NCBI GenBank assembly: GCA_040386355.1
Contig: JAZKFP010000294.1
Span: 1-15,834, forward strand
Direction: 5' to 3'
Source of the DNA: JAZKFP01 sp040386355
Lineage (GTDB): Bacteria; Pseudomonadota; Gammaproteobacteria; Pseudomonadales; UBA6940
DNA length: 15,834 nt
Below, piece by piece: positions 6,693-14,053 of this stretch (position 1 is its first letter; each line of letters opens with the position of its first letter). The translations under genes were made by a program, and so were the position numbers. Under the pieces are notes generated by a model. That model did not search any database. It was not told the DNA's origin and was given only the letters and a program-made list of their open reading frames with translations.

Positions 6693-7444
6693 GCGGCAAT
6701 GGTTTCCATTTTTTCAAAAATAAGATTGAAGGCGTCTTGAAATTCTTTGGCCGCTTCGCGGGCGGCTGTTTTTTTCAATTGCCAAACGGGCAAACCTGAG
6801 GCCAACGCTTCAGGAATCGATGAACGCATGCTAATGCGCGCGGGTATAATGAGATGCGCATAATCCTCTAGCAATTTAAGAATATTGCCTTTTTGAATTT
6901 CAGAACGCGCATTAAATCGATTGGCAAGCATTCCTAAAAACTGCAAATTTAAATTCCATTTTTGTTTAACACCGTAAATCGTTTGCAGCATTTGATGCAC
7001 ACCATCGATGCTGTATTCTTCAAGCTCTATCGGTGACAACACGAAGTCCGCTGCAATTAAAGCCGAAGTCATTCGAATGCCCAGCGTGGGAGGGGTGTCA
7101 ATCACACAATAATCAAAATGGTCTTTGAGATTGTGTAATTGGCGTTTGAAATACGAAATTACCGCAACGTCAGCCCGTTCTAAATCTGCCAACTTAATAT
7201 CCGCAGCAATCAGCGTTATGGTATTTTCGGAACGAAAGGATAAATCGTTATTTAGAAACAGCTGGCTTGATAGCAGTGAAGAAATACAGCCGCTTTTCAG
7301 TAACGTTTTTGTGGAATTGGCTTGTGTGTCTAAATCAATAAAGAGAACCCGATTGTTTTTTTCGTGAAAAGCCATTGCTAAATGCGTTGCAATGGTAGAT
7401 TTTCCAACTCCGCCTTTTTGATTAGCTAGGACAATAGTTTTCAT
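6689..7444 (-). CDS. parA: ParA-type partition ATPase
   Basis: This Walker-type ATPase positions plasmid copies on the nucleoid together with ParB. The deviant Walker A motif KGGVGKST occupies residues 10-17, FIDLDTQANST (about 35-45) is motif A', and YCVIDTPPTLG (about 112-122) is Walker B. At 251 residues with no N-terminal DNA-binding extension it belongs to the small ParA class (IncC/Soj-like). In that class autoregulation is usually done by ParB. AGGA lies 4 nt before the ATG, supporting the start. The gene is read leftward, first in a two-gene operon. About 120 nt upstream there are short repeats around TTGAATTAGCTCAA (7522-7535) that could be control sites. All catalytic residues are intact. 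Confidence 0.93.
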   Translation of the reverse strand: MKTIVLANQKGGVGKSTIATHLAMAFHEKNNRVLFIDLDTQANSTKTLLKSGCISSLLSSQLFLNNDLSFRSENTITLIAADIKLADLERADVAVISYFKRQLHNLKDHFDYCVIDTPPTLGIRMTSALIAADFVLSPIELEEYSIDGVHQMLQTIYGVKQKWNLNLQFLGMLANRFNARSEIQKGNILKLLEDYAHLIIPARISMRSSIPEALASGLPVWQLKKTAAREAAKEFQDAFNLIFEKMETIAA

Positions 7445-7567
7445 TGAGTTCCTAAAATTTAAATAAAATGCAGATGAGTGAGCTTGTTGAAAGAAAAGCT
7501 TAAATGTACGTATTCCCTTGAATTAGCTCAATAGAACTTGAGGTTAATATCGATATATTAAACGAAT

Positions 7568-7608
7568 AAAAAAAATGCAAAAGGTATGCGTGAACCTTAA
7601 GCATTTTT
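7568..7608 (-). terminator. Rho-independent terminator of the antirestriction gene
   Basis: The inverted repeat pairs AAAAATGC (7571-7578) with GCATTTTT (7601-7608), and AAGGT with ACCTT, separated by AA/AA internal loops and an 8-nt loop. Read on the minus strand it lies 13 nt after the antirestriction stop codon and ends in a run of eight T. It separates that gene from parA, so parA needs its own promoter or some readthrough. Confidence 0.75.
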
Positions 7609-7620
7609 ATTGTTTAAATT

Positions 7621-8025
7621 TTAATCAATCCAACGTGCAATAAGTTGAGATTCAACATGTTCCATGGCGTAATCTTTTAATTGATCATAATAATCGATTA
7701 TTTTTTGATCTTCTGCTTCCCACGTAAGCCGATTTAATGCAAACAAATTGACGCCAAGACTTGCTGCTTCAGTACTCATAATCGATTCAAAATAATTGCC
7801 GGCACTAAGAATGTTTAATGACGTTTCTTTAGCGTATTGCATAAAAAATCCGCCGTTCGATAAGGTATAAAATTCCCAATACCCACCTTGGTAATCTTTG
7901 CAAAACAATTTCATGTATTGATACACCAATATTTCATACGCTAAAAAATATTTTCCTAATTTTTTAAATAAAAATCGTGTGCGATTGGGGCCGATAATTA
8001 AATTTTTAGTGATGGTTTGGTTCAT
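7621..8025 (-). CDS. klcA: Antirestriction protein, KlcA/ArdB family
   Basis: ArdB/KlcA proteins protect incoming DNA from type I restriction. They act without mimicking DNA and without binding the restriction enzyme as ArdA does. The 134-residue length is typical. Matching family landmarks are IIGPNRTRFLF near the N-terminus, YQGGYWEFYTLSNGGFFMQYA in the middle (the most conserved block), an AGNYFESIMSTEAASLGVNLFALN segment, and the C-terminal KDYAMEHVESQLIARWID. The start ATG has AGGA (8035-8038) about 9 nt upstream. The gene lies within about 2.5 kb of the candidate oriT on the leading side and its template is the strand that would be transferred, which fits early expression in a new host. 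A cluster of hairpins occupies the upstream region and a terminator follows the gene. Confidence 0.88.
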   Translation of the reverse strand: MNQTITKNLIIGPNRTRFLFKKLGKYFLAYEILVYQYMKLFCKDYQGGYWEFYTLSNGGFFMQYAKETSLNILSAGNYFESIMSTEAASLGVNLFALNRLTWEAEDQKIIDYYDQLKDYAMEHVESQLIARWID

Positions 8026-8046
8026 GGTTTTTTTTCCTAGTGTTAT

Positions 8047-8201
8047 GGGTGCGCATGCACCCGGACTAGGCCGGCGCCGATGAGCGCCTAAATGGCGTCA
8101 AGATGCGAAATCGAGGAGGGGGATCACCCGATCTGCACAAGCGCAGTGCGGAAGATTGGGGAAACCTCGAGATCGCCTCGTCTTGGTCTTGACGCCATAG
8201 G
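8047..8201. promoter_or_regulatory. Cluster of three hairpins upstream of klcA (candidate ssDNA promoter)
   Basis: Three structures lie in 155 GC-rich bases. The first is GGGTGC-GCAT-GCACCC (8047-8062). The second is GGCGC-6 nt-GCGCC (8073-8088). The third is a long stem pairing ATGGCGTCAAGA (8092-8103) with TCTTGACGCCAT (8187-8198), extended outward by CCT/AGG across a 2-nt bulge. Inside the long stem are TCGAGG/CCTCGA, CCC/GGG, ATCT/AGAT and GCAC/GTGC with mismatches and bulges. The right arm carries TTGACG (8189-8194), with TTAAAA 16 nt beyond (8211-8216). In folded plus-strand DNA these would act as non-template elements for leftward transcription into klcA. Large imperfect hairpins of this kind, placed before leading-region antirestriction genes, are known as ssDNA promoters (Frpo of F). 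A structured 5' leader or small RNA is the alternative. Confidence 0.5.
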
Positions 8202-8260
8202 CAAGAGCTTTTAAAACACACATTTCACTAAAATAAATCGCGTGTATTTTACGAAATAAA

Positions 8261-8275
8261 TGATTGAATCAATCA
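8261..8275. repeat. 15-bp palindrome between hairpin cluster and IS remnant
   Basis: TGATTGAATCAATCA has perfect 7-bp arms around one central base. It lies in a gene-free, AT-rich stretch (8202-8306). It may be a regulator site or the trace of an insertion; nothing nearby decides. Confidence 0.4.
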
Positions 8276-8306
8276 CAACTGCTACATACAACCAACCCAA
8301 TCGCGT

Positions 8307-8698
8307 CTACACGGTTATATTTCCGACCCATTTTTGATTCGGTGCTGTTGCTGAAAAATCATGTGCTAATCGATTCACAGCTATGGGGAACGGATGATTC
8401 GAATCGGTGGTACGTTTAAATTTCTTAGAATGTCTTGCCCATATATTCAGCGCTTTCATGCGTTTTTCAATACGCTTATGATTAATTGGCTTACTGATAT
8501 CGCGCAATGCATCTGTAATACGCGGTGATCCATACCGCGCTTTATGCGCCGTAAAAATAAAACTATTTTCTGATCTAATGCTTCACGGTATTGCTGATGC
8601 ACACTGGATGTACGAGTAAGCCCGCTGTAATAGGCGGATCGTGAGATGCTCAACACACGGCATTGCGTTTTTTGAACTTCCACCCAATTAATGGACAT
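8307..8698 (-). pseudogene. IS3-family transposase (OrfB) remnant, frameshifted and truncated
   Basis: The N-terminal part of an IS3-family OrfB is recognisable: CRVLSISRSAYYSGLTR near the start, then, after a frame change around 8545-8575, AHKARYGSPRITDALR and NHKRIEKRMKAL, then FKRTTDSNHPFPIAVNRL and PNQKWVGNITV. In active members the last block reads WVGDITYI and its aspartate is the first DDE catalytic residue. Here it is asparagine and a stop follows at once, so the catalytic core is missing. No OrfA and no convincing terminal inverted repeats were found. It is a dead fragment marking past insertion and deletion between the antirestriction gene and the ankyrin gene. Confidence 0.8.
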
Positions 8699-9094
8699 CC
8701 TTAATCAGGAGAAAAGAGTTGTTACAAAAACTTTTTCACTTGTTAAAGTCTGTTGAAAACGATCCCTTTAATCTGCAAATATAAGCAATTGATTTATAAG
8801 AACTAATAAGGGAAAGCCATTTATTGATAGGATTATTTGTGCAATTTCCACCAAAAAATAATGTAGAAATTGTCAAGATTAAGTTGAATTTTGAATGTAG
8901 AATGCGCTCCAGATTTAAACTGATACAAAGCTACACATTAAGTTACACAGATGTATTAATGAGCAAGTTGGGAAGGGTAGTACTAATCTGTAGCTGGTTT
9001 AATACAGGCTTATTTCATAGTATTAAAATAAAAATTATTCTAATAAAATTAATATTTATTCCGCACCTAGCAAATCCCTAACCAATTTAAATGC
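8699..9094. other. Gene-poor AT-rich stretch
   Basis: About 400 nt with no convincing gene. A possible 85-codon frame from a TTG at 8824 to 9081 has no family-like features, an amphipathic AT-driven composition and no clear ribosome binding site. The strong hairpin with a T-tract that begins 14 nt after its stop would be consistent with a transcript ending here, so it is kept as doubtful rather than excluded. No OrfA of the neighbouring IS remnant is visible. Confidence 0.4.
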
Positions 9095-9149
9095 AACTGT
9101 TTTAACATGGATTAAATTAATTCTAATCCATGTTAAAACAGTTTTTTAC
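9095..9149 (+). terminator. 20-bp perfect stem plus T-tract just before the ankyrin gene
   Basis: AACTGTTTTAACATGGATTA (9095-9114) and its exact complement (9124-9143) enclose a 9-nt loop, followed by TTTTTT. Structurally this is a strong Rho-independent terminator on the plus strand. It ends only about 30 nt before the ankyrin gene start, leaving no room for a normal promoter after it. It is therefore either an upstream terminator whose downstream gene has an overlapping promoter, or part of that gene's 5' leader acting as an attenuator. A small mobile hairpin is a third option. Confidence 0.6.
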
Positions 9150-9176
9150 TTAGTTTTTTAATTGGAGTAATTGAAA

Positions 9177-12155
9177 ATGATTAAGGGTTTAAATCAAGCC
9201 GCTAATGCGCCTACACAAGTTCTGAATTCAAATGGAATAGGCCAACAACAACCTCGAGGTAGAGTTGAAAGCGCAGAAGGTCTAAACAGACCAGGAAATA
9301 GTTCACACTTAGAAAGTGTCAAAACTAATCATACAATTTCAACTGAAATACTAAACGGCTTGCAAACTATGGCGAGACCTATAACAAAAATAAAAAATAT
9401 TGCAGAAATTCTTAAAAAAATAGATGAAGTATATGGAGCAGCAACAGAATTAACATGTCATGGTCAATTCTCTGGCGATGCATTAGATCGCCGTATTCTT
9501 GCGAAGGCCTATGGATATGCACTTCTTGATTTTATAAAAAACGTTGCATCAAAAGATGAGGATATTGCTCTTGAGGGAGTAATGCTGGGCAGAATTCCAG
9601 AATCAGAAATAGTTGATGCGACTAACGATGGAAGTCGTATTCAAGCGATAGTTTTAATGCTGGATAAAATACCATTCTATTTGTTGAATGTAGGGAGTAA
9701 CACTGAATTATCTGTGGTAATAGATAATAGTTTTTTTAATTTAGGATGTTATAGAAGTGAAAAGGTTGATAAAGCCCATCTTTCTGTAGTTAGCCTGGAA
9801 AATCGAAATCTGGGATATGAAGTTTTTATTTCTAATAAAAAAGCTCTTAAGGATATTAATACTTTTAATGCTTCTGAAGCTCAAAGTGTACTTAAAATAA
9901 AAAATAAAGCAGTTAGGCTTGTATGCGACCAAATGTCACTTAAGAATGATATTTTTGCAGAGTTACTTGCTTCTGAAATGTACGATGAAGACGATCCATT
10001 ATTTAGTTCTACTGTTAATAAAATGAATCAATACCGTGCAATATGTGATTTAACTGAATTGCAGCTCTATGAATCTCCAAACTTATTTAGAGATATTCAA
10101 AACCTGCACAATGCAACCATTATATCTAACAATCTATTTCAAACTCAGGATAATAAACACTGTGATATAGATGGATTTATTTCTGCACCATATACTACAA
10201 CTTACACAGATCTAGACGAAATTTTTCTTTCAGCTATTGAATCAGGAGACCTTGTCAAGGCTAAGCGTTTATTAGGGAATATAAACATTAATACAGTAGA
10301 TAAATTTGGAAATTCCGCATTATTTTCAGCATGCTATGCAGGTAATACAGAAATAATAAATTTTCTTGTTAAAAACAATGCTGATGTTAATCACAAAAAT
10401 AATAAAGGAATAACTCCATTAATTGCAGCGGCACATAGCAACAATCCTGAAACTGTACGATGCTTAATTTATTTAAATGCAGATGTTCAAGCAAGTATTA
10501 ACTGGGCCAAAAATCAAACTAATCCAATTTCATTTCAATCTATTATTAATTTACTTGAAGAAGAATTATGCCGCTTTCAATTCCAACAACGGCAAAGTTT
10601 AATTCATGTGCTTTTATCTTCTAATGTAACACCAATTGTAATTGCTAAACGAGTCGATGAATTCATTCTCTCCAATGATTTATCAAATAGCTTTAATGTT
10701 CAATTAGACATTAATCAGATTGATAAATTACGTTCAGTATTAGAAAATAGTCAGGTTTTCACTCGACAACAAGCGGATCAATTAGAAGCGATTCATGTTG
10801 ATTGGCAGGCTTTATTTAAAGGTTTGGAAGGCTTAAACGATCAACAAAAATTGTATTTTCAAGCCTTCGCCAGTGGCTTAAGTCAAGCTTATTTATTATC
10901 GAAAATTATTCCTTCTGGAATGTTAGAAGTTATTAATCCAGGAGATACGCATTTAGAGCATGCAGGTTGGGACGCAGCCAAAGCCGCAATGACAATGGCC
11001 ATGCCAAAGCTCGTACGAGGTGCTGAAAAAATTGCAAGTGAAATTCCATTTGCAGGATTAGCGGTATCTGGAGCAACGAGTTTATATTTGTACCATATGG
11101 AAACTAAGGTGCATAACCGTCAGGTATTAATATCCGAATGCGTAATCAACGAATTATCAATGAATTTGTTTGCCAACAAACTAGCACGTTCGTTGGTCGC
11201 ACATTCATCCTATCAAACTTTACTGTCTGAATTAAATGACAAAGCATTAGAACAGAAAAATCCACAGCGATTTAGACGATTAATTCAAGTTAAAAACACT
11301 GTCATAGACGGTTTAGAAAAGTTTAATTTAAAAGCGCGTTCGGAGTTTAATAATCCAATTGGATATCAAGCGATTCAGGATGTTGCACAAGTTTTAATGC
11401 AAATGGGAAAACATCAAGCTTTACGTAGCGCATTGCAAAATCAACAAACTGATGATGCGGTTGCGATTATGTGTGATCTGTTGATTGATCCATCCACTGC
11501 AAATGTCCCAAGCAAGCTGAGTCTTGTACAAACGACCACCTCACAAACTATTTTACATTCGTATACTTCTACACAAATTAATTCCAATTCACAGCCTAAT
11601 GTTGATCCAAAAGAATTTGCGCAAATGAAAGAGCAGCTTTCTACAATTGCCGCAACAATTGAGCATTTTAAGCCGAATGAATCAACTAGAAGGACGCACT
11701 TAACAGGATTGACGGAAAGAGACGGTAATCAATTAAAATTGAAACTGGTGCAAATCAAGAAAGTTCAAGAAGACATTAAAGAGGCTCAGGCATTATTTGG
11801 GGATAGAACACAAGGTGGTGTCGATATTGAAACATTAATGACACGGGTTATTAATGATTTAGATGGTCTTTTAAAAGAACATATACCATATAGACATGAT
11901 TTTGCCGCCCTTTTAGAAAGAATGGATGAAATTGAAAACATAGCGTTGAAAACTAGAGAAGATATCCAATCGAGAACTAGGAGACCTTCATTTTTAAATC
12001 CTATTCGAATTCAGGGTCATCAAAGTGTTCGTCAGTTAGAAAAAATAGTAGTTGCTCAACAGCAAGAGATAAATGCGTTAAAAGAAAGTAATAGCGAATT
12101 GCAGAATCAAATGCAAAGCTTTTTTAAACAATCAAAAACTGATTCGACACATTAA
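9177..12155 (+). CDS. Large ankyrin-repeat and coiled-coil protein, possible host-interaction effector
   Basis: This 992-residue protein lacks a signal peptide. The first 340 residues show no family I recognise. Three consecutive ankyrin-type repeats follow at about 347-443: LDEIFLSAIESGDLVKAKRLL, then GNSALFSACYAGNTEIINFLV, then GITPLIAAAHSNNPETVRCLI. Each carries the helix pair and the NADVN/NADVQ turn. Residues about 598-645 form an alanine- and glycine-rich hydrophobic stretch (AKAAMTMAMPKLVRG, IPFAGLAVSGATSLYLY) that could insert into or associate with membrane. The C-terminal third is helical and charged, ending in a coiled coil at about 950-985 (VRQLEKIVVAQQQEINAL). The ATG at 9177 is chosen because GGAG lies 9 nt upstream; a TTG two codons earlier is too close to it. 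Ankyrin/coiled-coil proteins of this size are typical of secreted effectors in intracellular bacteria, but secretion is inferred, not shown. Confidence 0.8.
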   Translation: MIKGLNQAANAPTQVLNSNGIGQQQPRGRVESAEGLNRPGNSSHLESVKTNHTISTEILNGLQTMARPITKIKNIAEILKKIDEVYGAATELTCHGQFSGDALDRRILAKAYGYALLDFIKNVASKDEDIALEGVMLGRIPESEIVDATNDGSRIQAIVLMLDKIPFYLLNVGSNTELSVVIDNSFFNLGCYRSEKVDKAHLSVVSLENRNLGYEVFISNKKALKDINTFNASEAQSVLKIKNKAVRLVCDQMSLKNDIFAELLASEMYDEDDPLFSSTVNKMNQYRAICDLTELQLYESPNLFRDIQNLHNATIISNNLFQTQDNKHCDIDGFISAPYTTTYTDLDEIFLSAIESGDLVKAKRLLGNININTVDKFGNSALFSACYAGNTEIINFLVKNNADVNHKNNKGITPLIAAAHSNNPETVRCLIYLNADVQASINWAKNQTNPISFQSIINLLEEELCRFQFQQRQSLIHVLLSSNVTPIVIAKRVDEFILSNDLSNSFNVQLDINQIDKLRSVLENSQVFTRQQADQLEAIHVDWQALFKGLEGLNDQQKLYFQAFASGLSQAYLLSKIIPSGMLEVINPGDTHLEHAGWDAAKAAMTMAMPKLVRGAEKIASEIPFAGLAVSGATSLYLYHMETKVHNRQVLISECVINELSMNLFANKLARSLVAHSSYQTLLSELNDKALEQKNPQRFRRLIQVKNTVIDGLEKFNLKARSEFNNPIGYQAIQDVAQVLMQMGKHQALRSALQNQQTDDAVAIMCDLLIDPSTANVPSKLSLVQTTTSQTILHSYTSTQINSNSQPNVDPKEFAQMKEQLSTIAATIEHFKPNESTRRTHLTGLTERDGNQLKLKLVQIKKVQEDIKEAQALFGDRTQGGVDIETLMTRVINDLDGLLKEHIPYRHDFAALLERMDEIENIALKTREDIQSRTRRPSFLNPIRIQGHQSVRQLEKIVVAQQQEINALKESNSELQNQMQSFFKQSKTDSTH

Positions 12156-12307
12156 GGTTGAACGTAAAATCTATGGAATTTTGTAAAGTTTGATTATTTT
12201 AAATATGTCCGGAGTTCATATAATTAATGACATGATTCACAAAGCAAGTGCAATTTATTATGAATACGGACAATTGATACTACAGCAACTTCAAATAGAG
12301 ATGTTCT

Positions 12308-13021
12308 ATGCAGACGATTATTGCCTTGCTCAACAATACATGGATAGTCGGAATTATTGGAGGAGTTTTAAGCGGATTAATCGTCAATTACGTATCACGA
12401 TACTATTTATCTAAAAAAGAAAATCGTGAGTCTTTACAAAAAATATTTTCTGTAAATCGAGAAGTTATCTATGCTATTCGTCCTAGCATTTCAGAAGGTG
12501 TTATTCCAAAATTAGAAACTATAGAAGCGTTAATTATCGCAACATCTCGGAAGTATTTATTGAATCGTGAAGATGTGTATGGGCCTAAAGAAATTATGCA
12601 AGAGCTTATTAAAGAAGTAATGGACAGCAGCTTTATTAACTCACACCAAAAAAAAGAATACTGCGATCAATTACTCACAATTCTTTTTACAAAATTTTCA
12701 GCTGAGATGATTGAAACTGAGAACAATACTTTTTTTCAAAAGCAAATCGCTCCTCAACATCAACGTGATCGAAATGCGAAAGCCTTTAGCATGCTGTTAG
12801 GACTTTATACAGGCTCGGCGTCTTCAATGTCTATGATTATGTTGAAAGACTCAAGCTTGGTACCAAAGCTATCTGAAACTTCCGAACGCATTCTGGTGTT
12901 TATGCCAGTGATGGTGGCAATAACTGTGGTGATTATGTTTGCTGTTATTCTACCAACAGTTAATAATTGGGTGAAATTTAAAAATATATTCGGAATAAAT
13001 AAAAGTCGATTCGTAAAATAA
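12308..13021 (+). CDS. Membrane protein of unknown function
   Basis: This 237-residue protein begins with a hydrophobic helix at about 12-34 (WIVGIIGGVLSGLIVNYVSR), followed by a positively charged turn (YYLSKKENRE), so the following domain is expected in the cytoplasm. The middle 120 residues are soluble and helical with conserved-looking blocks REVIYAIRPSISEGVIP and GPKEIMQELIKEVMDSSF. A second clear membrane helix is at about 195-218 (ILVFMPVMVAITVVIMFAV), and a weaker hydrophobic segment is at 158-178. The gene follows the ankyrin gene by about 150 nt in the same direction with no obvious terminator between, so co-transcription is possible. The ribosome binding site is weak (AGAG). The N-terminal half looks like a widespread bacterial family of unknown role, but I cannot name it. 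Confidence 0.7.
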   Translation: MQTIIALLNNTWIVGIIGGVLSGLIVNYVSRYYLSKKENRESLQKIFSVNREVIYAIRPSISEGVIPKLETIEALIIATSRKYLLNREDVYGPKEIMQELIKEVMDSSFINSHQKKEYCDQLLTILFTKFSAEMIETENNTFFQKQIAPQHQRDRNAKAFSMLLGLYTGSASSMSMIMLKDSSLVPKLSETSERILVFMPVMVAITVVIMFAVILPTVNNWVKFKNIFGINKSRFVK

Positions 13022-13280
13022 TTTGAAGAAAATTTTCTTACCATCTAAGAATTGGCCCTTAAAATTAATCCATCTTAGGAATAAAGTTGTTGAGAGTAGA
13101 AAAGGCAAATAATTAAAATCTGATTATTACGCCGATTCGAGTCAGTATTAATAAATATATTCAATCAGTGACCAACAGATACTGATTTAAAATTGAACTG
13201 GTCCTAGTGCTAGCCAAATTTTCCATAATAAATCAATTTTTTATTTTATTTGATGTACCTTATTAGGTGCCCTTCTTATT
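13022..13280. other. Intergenic region before the higBA-like locus
   Basis: About 260 AT-rich nt with no gene. The palindrome AAGAAAATTTTCTT (13026-13039), directly after the membrane-protein stop, may act as a weak terminator. A short ACCT-TATT-AGGT repeat (13257-13268) lies just ahead of the toxin pseudogene and could be the HigA operator, but it is too short to be convincing. Confidence 0.35.
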
Positions 13281-13667
13281 ATGACTAAAATTAAACGAAG
13301 CAGGATCTTAGCTGCTGTTTTTTTTCGAAGCACAGCAAAAAATGAGCCTGTTAGATATTGGCTAAAAGCTTTAAGTAAACTAGATCATATTGTGATTGGT
13401 TAAGATATTAAGACGGTAGAAATGGATTAGCCTCTTGGAATGCCTTTATGTCGTTCACTGTCAGGCCGTGCAGGTTTGTGGGAAATTCGAAGTAATCTAG
13501 TCAAGGAAAGAATAGACAGAATATTCTTTTATACGGCTACTGAAAAAATGATTCTTCTTCACGGAATTATTAAAAAATCTCAAAAAACCCCTGAAAGCGA
13601 TCTTGATTTAGCGATGAAAAGAAAAAAGGAGTACGAAGAATATGAAAAAAAATCAAAATTCTCATAA
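13281..13667 (+). pseudogene. HigB-like toxin (phage Gp49 family) with two nonsense codons
   Basis: Reading one frame from the ATG at 13281 to the stop at 13667 gives a nearly complete Gp49/HigB-type toxin: RSTAKNEPVRYWLKALSK, then IG*DIKTVEMD*PLGMP, then GLWEIRSNL, then LLHGIIKKSQKTPESDL and a C-terminal lysine-rich tail. The two in-frame stops are TAA at 13401-13403 and TAG at 13428-13430. In the family these positions usually read Glu (IGEDIK) and Trp (WPLGMP), so each is a single-base change from GAA and TGG. No frameshift is present and the rest is well conserved, so inactivation looks recent. Translation from the ATG at 13440 would give only the C-terminal 75 residues, without the N-terminal part of the fold. 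The antitoxin gene overlaps its 3' end and is intact. Confidence 0.85.
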
Positions 13668-13932
13668 AGGTTCATCTTTCGATGACTTCTTAAAAGAAGA
13701 AGGTATTTATGAACAATGCGATACGACTGCGCTAAAAAGAATATTAGCTTGGAAGTTTGAAGAGGCGATAAAAAAAGAAAACCTTACAAAAAAATTAATG
13801 GCAGAAAAAATGGGTACTAGTCGATCACAGTTGGATCGATTACTTGATCCTAACAAAACAGGCGTTTCATTAGAGACAATGCAACGCGCGGCTTCTGTTA
13901 TGGGACGCGAATTGCGGATTGATCTTATATAA
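13642..13932 (+). CDS. higA: HigA-like XRE-family antitoxin
   Basis: This 96-residue helix-turn-helix protein would neutralise the HigB-like toxin and repress the operon. The N-terminal 35 residues are charged (KGSSFDDFLKEEGIYEQ), resembling the toxin-binding arm. The DNA-binding domain spans about 42-90: EEAIKKENLTKKLMAEKMGT, then SRSQLDRLLDPNKTGVSLETMQRAASVMG, the standard Cro/C1 pattern. The gene overlaps the toxin pseudogene by 26 nt, and AAGGAG (13626-13631) lies 10 nt before its ATG, inside the toxin reading frame. Since the toxin is broken, this gene may persist as a free antitoxin protecting against related toxins elsewhere, or simply as a leftover regulator. No stop, frameshift or missing segment is visible. 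Confidence 0.85.
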   Translation: MKKNQNSHKGSSFDDFLKEEGIYEQCDTTALKRILAWKFEEAIKKENLTKKLMAEKMGTSRSQLDRLLDPNKTGVSLETMQRAASVMGRELRIDLI

Positions 13933-14053
13933 AATTAAATGCGAATTCGCACAATCTAATAAGAGTGTGAATAAAGCAAAGACATTATTATTCTTAATAT
14001 TTTACCGATACCTTTGAGCATCGGTCTTACAATTGATTTTAAATTTCAAAAGA

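Noticed and set aside
7445..7567. KorB-type operator or parS in the parA upstream region
   Set aside because: No TTTAGC-GCTAAA-like palindrome was found, only short imperfect repeats.
8824..9081. 85-codon plus-strand frame before the terminator-like hairpin
   Set aside because: TTG start without a ribosome binding site and AT-driven composition; only the following hairpin speaks for it, so it is mentioned but not called.
12190..12414. 74-codon frame overlapping the start of the membrane-protein gene
   Set aside because: It overlaps a more convincing gene and has no protein-like features or clear start signal.
13401..13430. Recoding of TAA and TAG as sense codons in the HigB-like gene
   Set aside because: Both codons act as normal stops in the other genes here, and two different stops next to conserved Glu and Trp positions are better explained by mutation.
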